A stretch of 64,000 bases of DNA from Adiantum capillus-veneris (lineage: Eukaryota > Streptophyta > Polypodiopsida > Polypodiales > Pteridaceae). Of this stretch, positions 1 through 9,966 are shown piece after piece. Where the stretch lies: assembly GCA_014529385.2 (NCBI GenBank), contig CM043969.1:31035446-31099445 (forward strand), read 5' to 3'. The notes beneath the pieces were generated by a model, which saw nothing but the letters and a program-made list of their open reading frames with translations, searched no databases and was not told the origin of the DNA. The position numbers and the translations under genes were made by a program. The first letter of the stretch is position 1. The number at the start of each line of letters is the position of its first letter.

Positions 1-459
1 CCCAAATTTATTTAAGGATGCTCACTTCAAGTCTCTGGTATTTAGGGCTACGAAAGAACTGAGCCAAGACATCACTCTAGAAAGGACCGATGTATGGAAA
101 ACATTTAGTAATAAAATCCAAATTGCAATCAAGAGAGCATGACCTAGGCTAAAACAGACTAACAACCATGAAATTTTAGTCTGCAAATCTAGATTTGAGG
201 AGATAGGCCTCAAGAAAATGTGAGGTACGGCCTCGAACCAAGATCACACTATTTGGCTAAAGATCAAGTAGACATTGCATGAGAGGGAAATGGATGAGAC
301 TAACCTCCTTAGGCTTCAAGCCAAAGAGAGGCTCATCAAGATGGAGGAACCCAAGAAAAGCTCACTACTCAAATTGATCAAGGTAAGTACATGTCAGGCT
401 ACCATCTCTTCCTTGATCGATAAGGAGTCTAGATTAACAATCACGATCAGATAAGCAAA

Positions 460-1607
460 GTGATGCTCAGCCAAATCGTTGGAAAGGAGGAATCTCCCTC
501 TCCATTAACTAGAGAATTTGGGACTAAGATTTTTTCTGCCACCCCAACATTGGTGGACTTTGATCGGGCAAGCTACTTGGAGAGACCTTTTATCCTGGAG
601 GAATACTGGAGTGCACTCAAAAAGCTAAGCAAAGAAAAATCTATAGGTTGGGATGTGATCATGGCAGAGTTTTGTCAAGACTTTGTAGGAGGTCGTGGGC
701 CCTTCTTTCTTGCATTTGGTTAATAGAGCCTTTACTAAAAGTGCTCTTGAATCAGGGGTGAAGAAAGGATTAATTAAACTCATCCCCAAGCAATTAGCTT
801 TCTCTCAACTCAAGCACTCGAGACCAATTACAATGATGACAATGGTGTACGAGGTGTTGGCCAAACTCATTGCTGAGAGGATGATCCAGGTGTTAGTATA
901 TGTCATCTCTCCCCACCAACATGGTTTTACTAAAACAAGATCAATACATGACAACATACTAGTGGCAATGATTGGGATGGAGTACGCCAAGTTCAAGAAA
1001 TAAGAATGTATCCTTCTAGAAATGGACCTGGTGAAGGCGTATGATAGGATCACCTGGTCATTTGTACAAGAAACATTGCAGTCTTTGGGGTTCGGCTCTC
1101 GAATTTGTCAAGCATTCAGTACTCTTGGGAAAGGAAGCTCCTCCAACTATTCAATTCTAGAAGGCCGCAACTTTGATGTCAGAAGATCCATTTGGCAAGG
1201 GTGTCCCTTGATGCCTATTTGGTTTGCAGCATGCACCCACCCCATTATTGCTATGATGGAATAAGTGGTTGTAAAAGGTGAGATTAAAGGGTTTCAAACC
1301 AGAAATGAAAATCAAGTTTTTTGCTAATGATTCACTTATCTTACTCCAAGCAGAGGGGGATAATGTAATACAAGCCCTGGAGATTGTCCAGTTTTTTGCC
1401 ACAGTGTTAGGATCAATGCACATAGAAAAATCAAGGCTTATTTCACTAACGGAGGAAGACAATTTTGATTCTTCAGGGTGGATTGGAGAGGTTGTGAAGA
1501 GAGGAAACATCTTTCATCACTTGGGTATGCCTATTGGGGAAGGAATTACTCACAAAACTGCCTTTCACTGGATTCAAGAAAAAATAAAAAATAAAATCAA
1601 ACGTTGA
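460..1607 (+). pseudogene. LINE reverse transcriptase, broken
   Basis: In life this domain would copy LINE RNA at the nicked target. Visible blocks are KEKSIGWDVIMAEF near 625, LIPK followed by RPITMMTMVYEVLAKLIAER near 780-880, HGFTKTRSIHDNI near 930, motif A DLVKAYDRITWSFV at 1025-1066 with its catalytic Asp kept, QGCPLMP near 1195-1215, and the motif C region FANDSL at about 1317-1334. The first Asp of the F-A-D-D catalytic pair is Asn here (codon 1326-1328). At least three frame changes separate the blocks (near 700, 1010 and 1270). No start codon is meaningful because the upstream part is missing or mutated. Recognition as a LINE RT is firm; the subfamily is not resolved. Confidence 0.85.
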
Positions 1608-2584
1608 TAGTTCGTCTTGATCCCTTCCATTGTAGAGCCACGATAATTAACACATTCTTCATCTTGTATATAACCTTCACGTTACCATTCCTACAATTAT
1701 CCCCAAAAAATTGGAACTCCTTCTTGTCATCAATGAAAGAGTTTCTATAAAGATATAAGATTTCTGCTAGCAAACCTTGTTAGTGGGGTAAATGGGCGGC
1801 GATTGCAAAGCCGAAAGCTTAGGGAGTACTTAGCATCCATGACCCTGTCACTGATGATATAGCATTATTTGGCAAAGTTTTTTACTCCTTTGCCAATTCT
1901 TAAGATAGCCAGGCAGTGATGGCAAGGGAAATGGTAATGGTAGCCCCCATAAGGTCTAAAGAAGATTCATGCTCCAAACCTCGACATACAAAACAAGCTT
2001 CTCCCCATTTTCGGAGTTAGGGATCAAGTAGGAGGTTTTACTGGAAAATATACTGAAAAATGATGTAAAGCCACGGATCCACTCAAGTGGAAGGAAGAGT
2101 TAAGATATTGGAAAGGTACTTCCCATCACTAGTCCCTGTGGGGTCCCATTGTGGAAGGCTTGGGTCTAAATAACCACTGAACATAAATAGAAAAGAGTCT
2201 TAAGAACAAGGGCTTTGTCAACTTGGATTCGCTTTGGGATTATCAGAATGGAAATTGGAGCTCAGTCAAAAATCTGAAGCTCTGTAACAATATATCACTC
2301 CAAAAGGAAGTCCTCATTGGAAAACTACTTCAGAAGATCTCAAACCTTACCCTTTCTCCCTACTCCACACCACTTGATTGGAAAGATTGGAATTGGTGTG
2401 GAGAAAGTATTTTTTGCTCGCCCAAGAGAAAATCAATTATGAAAAGCTTTGCTCTTCAGGGGTATGGATAGAGCACCTCAACATGGTCTTGTCCAAGAAG
2501 TGGGCGGCAACAAATGGAGCCAGAAGGCCAAATGCAACGAGAAAGATAAAATTTTCCTTTGGAGACTTCTCTTCAGTTGCATCC
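1608..2584 (+). pseudogene. LINE ORF2 C-terminal region with zf-RVT domain, broken
   Basis: After the RT palm, readable segments continue in shifting frames: RATIINTFFILYITFTLPFL (about 1630-1695) and KWAAIAKPKA (about 1790) match the conserved thumb region of plant LINE ORF2. From 2223 the region before the zinc domain is read (WDYQNGNW, then WKDWNWCGES). The sequence at 2515-2584 encodes P-N-A-T-R-K-I-K-F and then, one frame over, LWRLLFSCI, the core of the zf-RVT domain. A single-base frameshift therefore sits inside that motif. The domain stops at 2584, where LTR-like sequence begins. Confidence 0.75.
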
Positions 2585-2815
2585 TGTAAAGAATGAGGAT
2601 GCAAGAGAGCTACACAAGACAAGCACAAAGCACACAGAGATGGAAAGCTTCTTCTTCTTCACACAGAAAAGAGAGTACAAAATGACTAAGTGCTAAAACT
2701 GAAAAGTAGCACATATGTACATGCGGTCACTAAGTCTGAACTCACTAGAAGCGTACTAGGCTGGCACTATAAGTGTAGTCCAGCTGTAGAATCACTGGCA
2801 GATATCCTCCGTGTC
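2585..2815 (-). repeat. probable 3' LTR of copia-1
   Basis: The segment begins TGTAAAGAATG at the point where the LINE coding sequence stops and runs to the end of the RNase H reading frame. It contains no coding signal, and its position relative to the minus-strand pol fits a reverse-complemented 3' LTR. No second copy is present to prove the boundaries, because the 5' end of the element is lost. The right boundary is approximate. Confidence 0.45.
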
Positions 2816-2817
2816 GG

Positions 2818-3462
2818 TCACCTAACGCGCCAGTGAGGAAATACCTCTATGTGCTTGGTCCTGGCATGGAACACTGGGTTCCTAGCCAACTGCATGCTGC
2901 TGAGGTTGTCACAATGGATGACAATCTGCTGGTCCACCTGCACTCCCAAGTCCTCAAGTAATGTGCGTAGCCAAGCTACCTCGCACGCAGCAAGTGTTGC
3001 ACCTCTGTACTCGGCCTCTGTGCTCGATAAAGCAACCATAGGCTGCTTTTTGCTGCTCCAAGTAACAGCAGCACTCCCAAAAGATAACATGAAGCCACTC
3101 GTAGATCTCCTATGAACAATGCTACCTGCCCAATCTGCATCTGTATACCCATACAATGCTAATGGCACATCTGCTGCGTAGAACAATGCGTAGTCAAGAG
3201 TCCCTTGCACATACAGAAGTGTGTGTCGTACTCCATCCAAATGTGGCTTCCTTGGAAGCTGCATGAACTGACTCTCCAAGCCTACTGTGTAGCTCAAGTC
3301 TGGCCTCGTGATAGTCAAGTAGATTAAACTACCCACAATCTTCCTGTACATCTTGACATCCTCAACAACATCACCCTTCTCTGCACTCAGCTTTGCATTC
3401 ACATCCAAGGGAATAGAAATTGGCTTACAATCAGCCATACCATACTTTGACAACATGTCCAA
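2818..3462 (-). pseudogene. copia-1 RNase H and RT thumb
   Basis: This frame carries the copia RT-RNase H junction (SLIYLTITRPDLSYTVG) and the RNase H motifs YTDADWAGS, RSTSGF, SSTEAEYRG and CDNLSSMQLARNPVFH, ending with RTKHIEV. RNase H removes the RNA strand of the hybrid during reverse transcription. The segment is joined to the upstream RT by a frameshift near 3465; the two frames overlap. After RTKHIEV the expected final 30 or so residues are scrambled. The catalytic Asp and Glu residues are still readable, so the damage is mainly frame breakage. Confidence 0.85.
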
Positions 3463-4121
3463 AGCATACTATCTCTGTGAGACAGCCATACACCCTCTGG
3501 AGTCTTGATCACCTCAATGCCAAGAAAGTAGCGCAACTCGCCCAAATATTTCATTTCAAACTCTTGTTTGAGAAGACTCTTCACATGGTCAATCTCCATA
3601 GCATTGTCACCCACAATAATAAGGTCATCTACATATATGGTAATGACCACAATCCCCACATCACTCTCACGTACATAGAGTGAATGATCAGCATGAGCTC
3701 TCCTAAACCCAATACTGACAAGATACTTGGCAATCCTGTCATACCATGCTCTAGAGCCCCGCTTCAAACCATACAAAGCTTTGAGAAGTCTGCATACATA
3801 ATCTGGGTAACCTGGATCAACATAACCAGGTGGCTGATCCATATACACTTCCACTTGAAACTCACCATTCAAGAAGGCATTCTTTACATCCATTTGGTGC
3901 ATAATCCATCCTCTAGATGCAGCCACTGCTATGACAGCTCTCACAGTCGTCATCTTTGCCTCTGGAGCAAAGGTCTCCTCATAGTCTATGCCATACGTCT
4001 GTGCATAACCCTTTGCGACCAGCCTTGCCTTGTGACGCTCAATGTTACCATCAGCCTTACGCTTGGTTTTATACACCCATTTACAGCCAATAGCTTTCTT
4101 GCCACTTGGCAATGGCACCAA
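3399..4121 (-). pseudogene. copia-1 reverse transcriptase
   Basis: Clear copia RT: GCKWVYKTKRKADG, RLVAKGYAQTYGIDYEETFAP, HQMDVKNAFLNGEF, LLKALYGLKRGSRAWYDRI and the active site TIYVDDLIIVGD with both Asp residues intact. It continues from the linker at 4125 across a TAG that replaces the conserved Trp just upstream of the palm. The C-terminal part shifts frame near 3465 into the RNase H segment. It lies in the minus-strand pol with integrase upstream, as in all Ty1/copia elements. Confidence 0.9.
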
Positions 4122-4124
4122 CTC

Positions 4125-4613
4125 CTATGTGTCATTTGCTTCCAATGCAGTCATCTCTTCATTCATTGCATCATCCCAATGCACATTTCCAACTGCATCC
4201 TCAAAACATGTGGGCTCCACATCTTGTATCACCTTAGCCATGTAGGCTTGGTGATGCGCTAGATACCCATCATAAGTCAATTTCTGAACTGGATTTCTGA
4301 CTCTGTTAGATCTGCACGGTCCTGGGTCACTCCTTTGAACTCTAGAATCTTCTTGTACTTTCCTTACACCAGGTGTCCTGACAGCCGGAATTCCAAATTC
4401 CTCATCAAGACTTTGTTCAGAACCATCTGAATCCATGTTTACATGTGAAAAACCTGATGATGCATCAGCCATAAAGGGAGGTTCATCAACCTTTTCCTTT
4501 CCTTTTCGTGATACATTCCCTGTACCTGCTGGTGGAGTAACCTGCGTACGTAGTCTACCATTCCATGGCTTCTCCACAGAGCCACGAGAAGACGACTCTT
4601 GTGGTCCACTCAA
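4125..4613 (-). pseudogene. copia-1 integrase-RT linker
   Basis: A polar, acidic spacer (with stretches such as KGKEKVDEPPFMADASS) followed by RSNRVRNPVQKLTYDGYLAH and the conserved WDDAMNEEMTALEANDT segment that precedes copia RT. The spacer separates the integrase C-terminus from the RT and has no catalytic role of its own. The frame ends at a TAG at 4122-4124 and resumes as RT. Confidence 0.75.
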
Positions 4614-4769
4614 AACCTATGATTGTGGCCTCACATTTTGTACAACCACATCATATTTTACATCAGCCCCAATAGTGCCATGTGCATTACTGAACTAGCT
4701 GCTCATCTCATCAAAGACTACATCTCTGTTGACTCATAATTCTCGTGTAGTAGGATTGTAGCACCTGTA

Positions 4770-5657
4770 TCACTTTTGTTCAAGGGAATATCCCACAAGA
4801 ATACATTTCTCTGCTTTAGAATCCAATTTCCTACGCAACTCATCTGGTACATGCACGTAAGCTATGCAGCCAAACACTTTCAAGTGTGCCAAATCAGGCT
4901 TTGTACCTGTAAACTTTTCCTCAGGCGTTACATCATGCACCGCAGCTGTAGGTGTCCTGTTCATAATGTACACAGCTGTATTTACAGCTTCAGCCCAGAA
5001 ATGATGAGGCATGTTCTTCTCATTCATCAATGCACGTGCAACCTCTGCAATGTGCCTGTTTTTCCTTTCTGCGACCCCATTCTACTCTGGAGTATATATG
5101 CATGTAAACTGCCTGCGTATACCATGCATTCGCAGAAAATCTAAAAAATCGTTTGAGAAGTACTCTCCCCCTCCATTTGACCTCAATGTCTTGATTTGCA
5201 TATCTGTCTCCTTCTCAATCATGACTTTGAAGTCCTGAAAGTGACCAAACACTTCACTTTTGTTACGCATGAATTAGACCCATACTTTCCTTGTATGGTC
5301 ATCAATGAAAGAGACATAATACCTGCAACCATGTATACTTGCAGTATCGGTTGGACCCCAAACATCTGTGTGCACCACCTCAAGTGGCTTTTTACATACA
5401 TTGCGCTCATGTGTAAATGAGCCCTTTGACTGTTTTCCAAATTGGCATGCTGCACACACTTTATGCATACCATCCACCTTGAATTTGGGCAAACCTTTTA
5501 CAATCTGTTTTGATTGCATGCTGCACAATCTCTGCTCATTGACATGGCCAATGCGTTTGTGCCAAATGTCAACATCAGCCACAACACCTGTGCCCTGTGC
5601 AAATAATGCAGCTTTTACCTCAGGCATGTCTACATTCAGCGTAAACATTCTGCCCAC
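4770..5657 (-). pseudogene. copia-1 integrase with GAG-pre-integrase zinc region
   Basis: The HHCC zinc-binding part (IWHKRIGHVNEQRL followed by CAACQFGKQ) leads into the core with HTDVWGPTD and YYVSFIDDHTRK, then LRSNGGGEYFS, then NKNMPHHFWAEAVNTA-type sequence and FGCIAYVHVPDELRRKLD. The conserved second catalytic motif, normally R-S-D-N-G-G-E-Y, reads R-S-N-G-G-G-E-Y, so the catalytic Asp is lost. Stops at about 5271 and at 5082-5084 (TAG in place of Gln in TPEQNG) break the frame. The enzyme would insert the cDNA into the genome; this copy cannot. Confidence 0.85.
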
Positions 5658-5724
5658 ACATTTTCCCTCTGTGATCAGCTTACAGCCATTCTGGAAATCT
5701 TCTACATAACAGCCATTTGGATTT

Positions 5725-5766
5725 GGGCGCCCACTTCCTTCGCTTCGCGAAGCGGGCAGTTATTTT
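5725..5766. other. palindrome-rich junction between copia-1 and copia-A
   Basis: Between the truncated minus-strand copia-1 and the truncated plus-strand copia-A lie about 40 bases belonging to neither. They contain two perfect palindromes: GGGCGCCC (5725-5732) and CGCTTCGCGAAGCG (5741-5754). A short GC-rich filler at the junction of two truncated elements in opposite orientation suggests a repair or rearrangement breakpoint. That interpretation is inference. Confidence 0.6.
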
Positions 5767-8700
5767 GAGAGGTTCAAAAACCAAAAGGGTCGTGATCGCT
5801 CAAGGCAGAGCAAGTCACGCACAAAGTCAGTCCTTGAATGTTGGAACTGCGGCAAGAAGGGCCACGTCAAGAAGGATTGCTGGTCCAAGAAGAAGAAGGA
5901 GACAGAGTCTCAAGACAACAAGCCAACATCGGAGGCCAATGTGGCAAGTAAAGTAGAGCAAGATTTTCTAATTCTCTCATTAGACAATGTGTCTAATTCC
6001 TGGATAGTAGATTCCGGGGCTTCATTCCATGCGACACCACACAAGCAACATTTCCAAGACTACACCAAAGGTAATTTTGGGTATGTATACTTGGGAGATG
6101 ATGAAGCTTGTGAGATTGTCGGCAAAGGTACAGTTTTTGTCAAAACTGCTAACGGAAATGAATGGAAGCTTAAAGATGTTAGGCATGTTCCTTCTCTTCG
6201 CAAAAATTTGATCTCTACAAGACAATTGGACGATGAAGGTCACAACATTGAATTCGGAAACAAATGGTGGAATATCTCAAAGGGTTTTTTGGTGGTTGCC
6301 AAGGGTGAAAAAGTCGGTACACTTTACTTGTGTACAGTTAGCACGCAACCTTTAGCTTGTGCAACAACTACAGAAGTTGACAGTGCGGTGTGGCACTACC
6401 GACTTGGGCATATGAGTGCCAAAGGAATGCAAATCCTTCAAACAAAGAAGCTTCTACCAGGTTTGAAAGAAGTGGACTTAGAGTTCTGTGAAGATTGTGT
6501 TTATGGTAAACAAAAGAGGGTAAAATTTCAAAAATCAGGAAATGAAAGAAAAAATAAAAAACTTGAGTTGGTTCATTCTGATGTTTGGGGTCCTGCAAGT
6601 ACACCATCACTTGGTGGCTCATTGTACTATGTAACATTCATAGACGATGCGACTAGAAAAACATGGGTTTATGTCATGAAGAATAAATCCGATGTATTTT
6701 CCATATTTCAAAGGTGGAAAGCCTTTGTGGAGAATGAAACAGGTACCAAGGTTAAATGCCTCAGATCCGACAATGGAAGCGAATATTGCAGCCAAGCTTT
6801 TGAAAGCTTTTGTGCTAGCAATGGCATTCGGAGGCAAAGGACAACCCCAAGGACACCTCAACAAAATGGGATTTTGGAAAGGATGAACAGGACAATCATG
6901 GAACGAGCACGAAGCATGCGGCTACATGCAGGCCTACTGCTTGATCTTTGGGCGGAAGCTGTAAGTACGTCTGTGTACTTAATCAATCGGTCACCCTCAA
7001 CGGCATTGGATGGGGGAGTTCGAGAAGAGGCATGGACAGGTAAACCGGTGAATTATGCATTTCTTAAAGTGTTTGGGTGTGAGGCTTTCATGCACATAGA
7101 TAGAAGCCTAAGATCAAAGTTAGATGCAAAGTCCAAAAAGTGTTTCTTCATTGGCTATGGAGAAGAAGACTTTGGGTATCGCCTATGGAATCTTGAAGAT
7201 GGTAAAATCTTAAGGAGTAGGAATGTAATTTTTCACGAACAAAATATGTACAAAGATTACTTGAAAAGAAAACAAACAAAAGAAACAGGTGATGAGTACA
7301 TGGAGCTTGAGGACGGTGAAGACTCAAGGACTGCAAACTGTGAGAATGTGCAACAACGTCAACCAAATGAGGAGCCTCAACCTATTCCCCGAAGATCTAC
7401 AAGAGCAAGTAGACCTCGAGAAAGGTTTGTTCCTTCCTTCAACCATCTCTTGATCTCAGATTCTGGAGAGCCGGAATCATATGAAGAAGCTATGCAACAT
7501 GAATCAAAAGAAGAATGGATGAAGAGCATGCAAGTGGAGATGGACTCAGTACATCGCAACCAAACATGGGAGTTGGTTGAGTTGCCTAAAGGTAAGCAGG
7601 CACTTCAAAAAAAATGGGTGTACAAGCTAAAGGAAGAAGAAGGTGGGAAGAAAAGGTACAAGTCTAGGCTTGTGGTAAAAGGTTTTTCTCAAAAGAAAGG
7701 TATTGACTTCAATGAAATACTTTCTCCTGTTGTAAAAATGAACTCAATTCAGCTTGTCTTAAGCCTTGTGGCTGCTCATGATCTAAATCTCGAGCAAATG
7801 GATGTAAATACGGCATTCCCTCACGGTGACTTAGAGGAGGAAATCTCCATGCTTCAACCAAAGGGGTATGAAGTAAAAGGTAAGGAGAAAATGGTTTGCA
7901 GATTAAAGAAGCGCTTGTATGGTTTAAAGCAAGCATCAAGACAATGGTACTTGAAGTTTGATCGATGGATGTTGGATCATGGATTCACAAGATGCAGCTC
8001 GGATCACTGCGTCTACACGGAGAATTTGGGAGATGGGAAATTCATCATCCTAATGTTGTATGTTGATGACATGTTGATTGCAAGTGCTAACATGCAGGAC
8101 ATCAAAGACCTAAAAGAGGAGCTGTCCAAATCTTTTTCAATAAAAGATTTAGGTGCTGCAAAGAGGATACTTGGTATGAAAATATCAAGGGACAGGACGA
8201 AGAAGACAATAAAGCTATCTCAAGAAGATTACATCAAGAAGGTACTAGAAAGGTTTGAAATGCAAAATGCAAAACCAGTTTCTACACCTTTGGCTGGTCA
8301 TTTTAAACTAACAAAGGATATGTGTCCAAAGACACAAGAGGAGATCGCCTATATGTCTAAAGTTCCATATGCTGCAGCGGTAGGTTCTCTAATGTATGCT
8401 ATGGTCTGGACAAGGCCAGACATTGCACATGCAGTGGGAGTTGTGAGTAGGTTCATGGACAACCCAGGTAAAGAGCATTGGCAAGCTGTGAAGCGGATAC
8501 TTAGGTATCTAAAAGGGACAACAACAAATGCTTTGTATTTTGGAGGAACTGATATTTTTCTAGAAGGGTATGCTGATGCAGATATGGCAGGTGAAAAAGA
8601 TACTCGAAGGAGCACTACTGGCTATGTGTTGATGGTTGGAGGCACAGCAGTAAGCTGGGCTTCAAAGCTACAGAAAAAGGTTTCACTTTCTACCACGGAA

Positions 8701-9021
8701 GCAGAGTATGTAGCAATGACGGAGGCAAGCAAAGAAATTCTGTGGCTTCACAGATTCTTAGAAGAGCTTGGATTCAAACAAGACAATTGTGTCTTGTACA
8801 GTGATAGCCAAAGCGCTATCCATCTTGCGAAGAACTCAGCCTTTCATTCAAGGACAAAGCACATTGAGGTGAGATATCACTTCATACGCAGTCTTTTGGA
8901 AGAGGGACAACTAAAGCTAGGAAAGGTGCATACAAGTGAAAATCCTGCAGACATGTTTACAAAGGTGGTCAACAAGGAGAAGTTGAGCTTTTGCTCATCT
9001 TCAATCGGCATTCAAGGATAA
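5767..9021 (+). CDS. pol: copia-A gag tail-pol polyprotein (PR-IN-RT-RNase H), open reading frame
   Basis: The frame is open from the codon after the TGA at 5764 to the TAA at 9019, about 1084 codons. No ATG start belongs to it; it is the 3' part of a gag-pol polyprotein. In order it shows a CCHC zinc knuckle CWNCGKKGHVKKDC (5839-5880), protease WIVDSGAS (DSGA at 6010-6021), GAG-pre-integrase with HYRLGHMS and CEDCVYGKQ, integrase core (SDVWGPAS, FIDDATRK, SDNGSEY, PQQNGILERMNRTI), the IN-RT linker, RT (QMDVNTAFPHGD, YGLKQASRQWY, YVDD at 8059-8070) and RNase H (YADADMAG, STTEAEYVAM, DSQSAIHLAKN). One odd residue is Ser in place of the second Gly of D-N-G-G-E-Y (codon 6778-6780). The element lacks a promoter LTR upstream. 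Confidence 0.93.
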   Translation, partial: ERFKNQKGRDRSRQSKSRTKSVLECWNCGKKGHVKKDCWSKKKKETESQDNKPTSEANVASKVEQDFLILSLDNVSNSWIVDSGASFHATPHKQHFQDYTKGNFGYVYLGDDEACEIVGKGTVFVKTANGNEWKLKDVRHVPSLRKNLISTRQLDDEGHNIEFGNKWWNISKGFLVVAKGEKVGTLYLCTVSTQPLACATTTEVDSAVWHYRLGHMSAKGMQILQTKKLLPGLKEVDLEFCEDCVYGKQKRVKFQKSGNERKNKKLELVHSDVWGPASTPSLGGSLYYVTFIDDATRKTWVYVMKNKSDVFSIFQRWKAFVENETGTKVKCLRSDNGSEYCSQAFESFCASNGIRRQRTTPRTPQQNGILERMNRTIMERARSMRLHAGLLLDLWAEAVSTSVYLINRSPSTALDGGVREEAWTGKPVNYAFLKVFGCEAFMHIDRSLRSKLDAKSKKCFFIGYGEEDFGYRLWNLEDGKILRSRNVIFHEQNMYKDYLKRKQTKETGDEYMELEDGEDSRTANCENVQQRQPNEEPQPIPRRSTRASRPRERFVPSFNHLLISDSGEPESYEEAMQHESKEEWMKSMQVEMDSVHRNQTWELVELPKGKQALQKKWVYKLKEEEGGKKRYKSRLVVKGFSQKKGIDFNEILSPVVKMNSIQLVLSLVAAHDLNLEQMDVNTAFPHGDLEEEISMLQPKGYEVKGKEKMVCRLKKRLYGLKQASRQWYLKFDRWMLDHGFTRCSSDHCVYTENLGDGKFIILMLYVDDMLIASANMQDIKDLKEELSKSFSIKDLGAAKRILGMKISRDRTKKTIKLSQEDYIKKVLERFEMQNAKPVSTPLAGHFKLTKDMCPKTQEEIAYMSKVPYAAAVGSLMYAMVWTRPDIAHAVGVVSRFMDNPGKEHWQAVKRILRYLKGTTTNALYFGGTDIFLEGYADADMAGEKDTRRSTTGYVLMVGGTAVSWASKLQKKVSLSTTEAEYVAMTEASKEILWLHRFLEELGFKQDNCVLYSDSQSAIHLAKNSAFHSRTKHIEVRYHFIRSLLEEGQLKLGKVHTSENPADMFTKVVNKEKLSFCSSSIGIQG

Positions 9022-9345
9022 GAAGCCAGAATGGAAAGCAATCACAGGTTTGGTTTGGAGATCAGTCTCCAAGTGGGAGATTGTTAAGTATGGAGCCTGA
9101 TTTACCCTTGTAATTTTCTGTGGTAAAAGCGCACATTTGTAAGGCCCCCATTATGAGGAGAAGCCATCGTGCGTGAAGGAAAATCACTCACAGGAAACCA
9201 AAATTTTCACGGACAAGAATCAGGGGCAACTTTAAAGGCGTTGGGGGCGGAGGCCCCTGAGACTTTTTTTTTTTCCGGAATATTGTTTTTCGCCGGAATA
9301 TTATGGCCGGCCGGCGGCCGGAAAGTGGTCGAAAAACAACCGGTC

Positions 9346-9447
9346 GGTTGGCCGGTGGCCGGTAGTCAATGGCCGATGGCCGGTGGTCGGAAGTCAATGG
9401 CTGGTGGCCGGTGGTCGGAAGTCAATGGCTGGTGGCCGGTGGCCGAA
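9346..9447 (+). repeat. GGCCGGTGG minisatellite within the LTR (28-bp unit)
   Basis: A unit of about 28 bp (TGGCCGGTGGTCGGAAGTCA followed by ATGG and a variable C/T-GG) repeats about three times here and about twice at the matching place in the second LTR. The unit-number difference marks a length change since the two LTRs diverged. It lies upstream of the TATA box, in the U3 region. Confidence 0.8.
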
Positions 9448-9575
9448 TTCAAAAGCGGACTTGTCTTCTCAAGGGCGGCCACACGTGGGCGGATTGGAGG
9501 GTCCGATTTGGACTTATTCGCACAAGGGCGGCTACACATGGCTGTCTCTCATAAGAGAGGGCAACCCTTTTGGCC

Positions 9576-9582
9576 TATAAAA
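9576..9582 (+). promoter_or_regulatory. LTR TATA box (TATAAAA)
   Basis: TATAAAAG within GGCC-TATAAAAGGA-GGCC is the only good TATA element of the LTR, and it lies in the position expected at the end of U3. The second LTR has TATTAAA at the same place (14357-14363). This LTR would drive copia-B transcription. Confidence 0.7.
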
Positions 9583-9895
9583 GGAGGCCATTTCTACACA
9601 CATTTCATAGTGTGAAGTTGATGCAACAAGGTGAGTGTGAGGTGGTGAGAGTGAAGCAAGGCGGGAGCTCCATTAAGGGTATAATCCCTTTGTAAACTAC
9701 TTCTTGTTTTGAAGTACTAAAGCCATTGAGTGGCTGCTTTCCCGTGGACGTAGCCCACATTGGGTAAACCACGTATATCGTGTGTACTCTCTCTCTCTCT
9801 CTCTCTACTCTATAATCTCGTGTATATAAATTTGTCTCTCTCCATTAAGTAATCTACTCAATTATCTATTTATCTACGTCTTATTTCCTAACAAC

Positions 9896-9907
9896 TGGTA
9901 TCAGAGC
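9896..9907 (+). other. copia-B primer binding site, initiator tRNA-Met
   Basis: TGGTATCAGAGC, complementary to the 3' end of plant initiator tRNA-Met, lies two bases after the LTR end. This is the standard primer site of plant Ty1/copia elements and fixes the LTR boundary. Confidence 0.95.
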
Positions 9908-9966
9908 AAGGCTTGCTCGTAGCTAAATTATCTCAAGGAAAGGATTCCTTGAATTGAGTGGGAGTT

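Larger units (their letters stand above)
1..2584 (+). mobile_element. LINE (L1-type non-LTR retrotransposon) remnant
   Basis: Scattered coding blocks on the plus strand follow the order of plant L1 LINE ORF2: the linker after the endonuclease (bases 1-460, with readable stretches such as RLQAKERLIKMEE), reverse transcriptase (460-1607), thumb and connection (1608-2220) and the zf-RVT zinc domain (2223-2584). The blocks lie in different frames and are split by stops, so the copy is dead. The endonuclease and ORF1 would lie left of the window. The right edge at 2584 falls inside the zf-RVT domain, exactly where the LTR of copia-1 starts, so copia-1 probably inserted here. The rest of the LINE is not found beyond copia-1. 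Confidence 0.85.
2585..5724 (-). mobile_element. copia-1, truncated Ty1/copia retrotransposon
   Basis: Read on the minus strand from 5724 down, the order is GAG-pre-integrase, integrase, linker, RT and RNase H, which is the Ty1/copia order. The gag, protease, primer site and 5' LTR are missing: the element ends abruptly at about 5724 inside the GAG-pre-integrase region, next to a palindromic junction. A probable 3' LTR starts with TGTAAAGAATGAGG at 2585. The frame is broken by stops at 4122 (a Trp position), 5082-5084 (TAG within the TPEQNG motif) and about 5271, and by a frameshift near 3465. Confidence 0.9.
5767..9893 (+). mobile_element. copia-A, 5'-truncated Ty1/copia unit sharing its 3' LTR with copia-B
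   Basis: Bases 5767-9081 match 10594-13909 of copia-B almost base for base at a constant offset of 4827-4828. Copia-A starts abruptly in the gag tail just before the zinc knuckle, so most of gag, the primer site and the 5' LTR are missing. Its 3' LTR (9082-9893) also serves as the 5' LTR of copia-B. The pol reading frame is open throughout, unlike that of copia-B. Confidence 0.95.
9082..9893 (+). repeat. LTR shared by copia-A (3') and copia-B (5'), 812 bp
   Basis: The LTR starts TGTTAAGTATGG directly after the purine tract AAGTGGGAGAT and ends CCTAACA two bases before the primer site, giving TGTTA...TAACA terminal inverted repeats. It is nearly identical to 13910-14672. It includes a GGCCGG-rich minisatellite (about 9300-9450), a TATA box and a (CT)n run at 9787-9806. 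It is 49 bp longer than the second LTR, because of one extra 28-bp minisatellite unit and about 21 bases near 9275-9295. Confidence 0.95.

Noticed and set aside
6022-6243. Antisense ORFs within copia-A and copia-B pol (also 6368-6637, 11205-11465, 8349-8615)
   Set aside because: They are shadows of the pol frame on the opposite strand, repeated in both copies only because the copies are duplicates.
9896-9907. tRNA gene near the copia primer site
   Set aside because: Only the 12 bases complementary to the tRNA 3' end are present; there is no cloverleaf. The same holds for 33643 and 47383.
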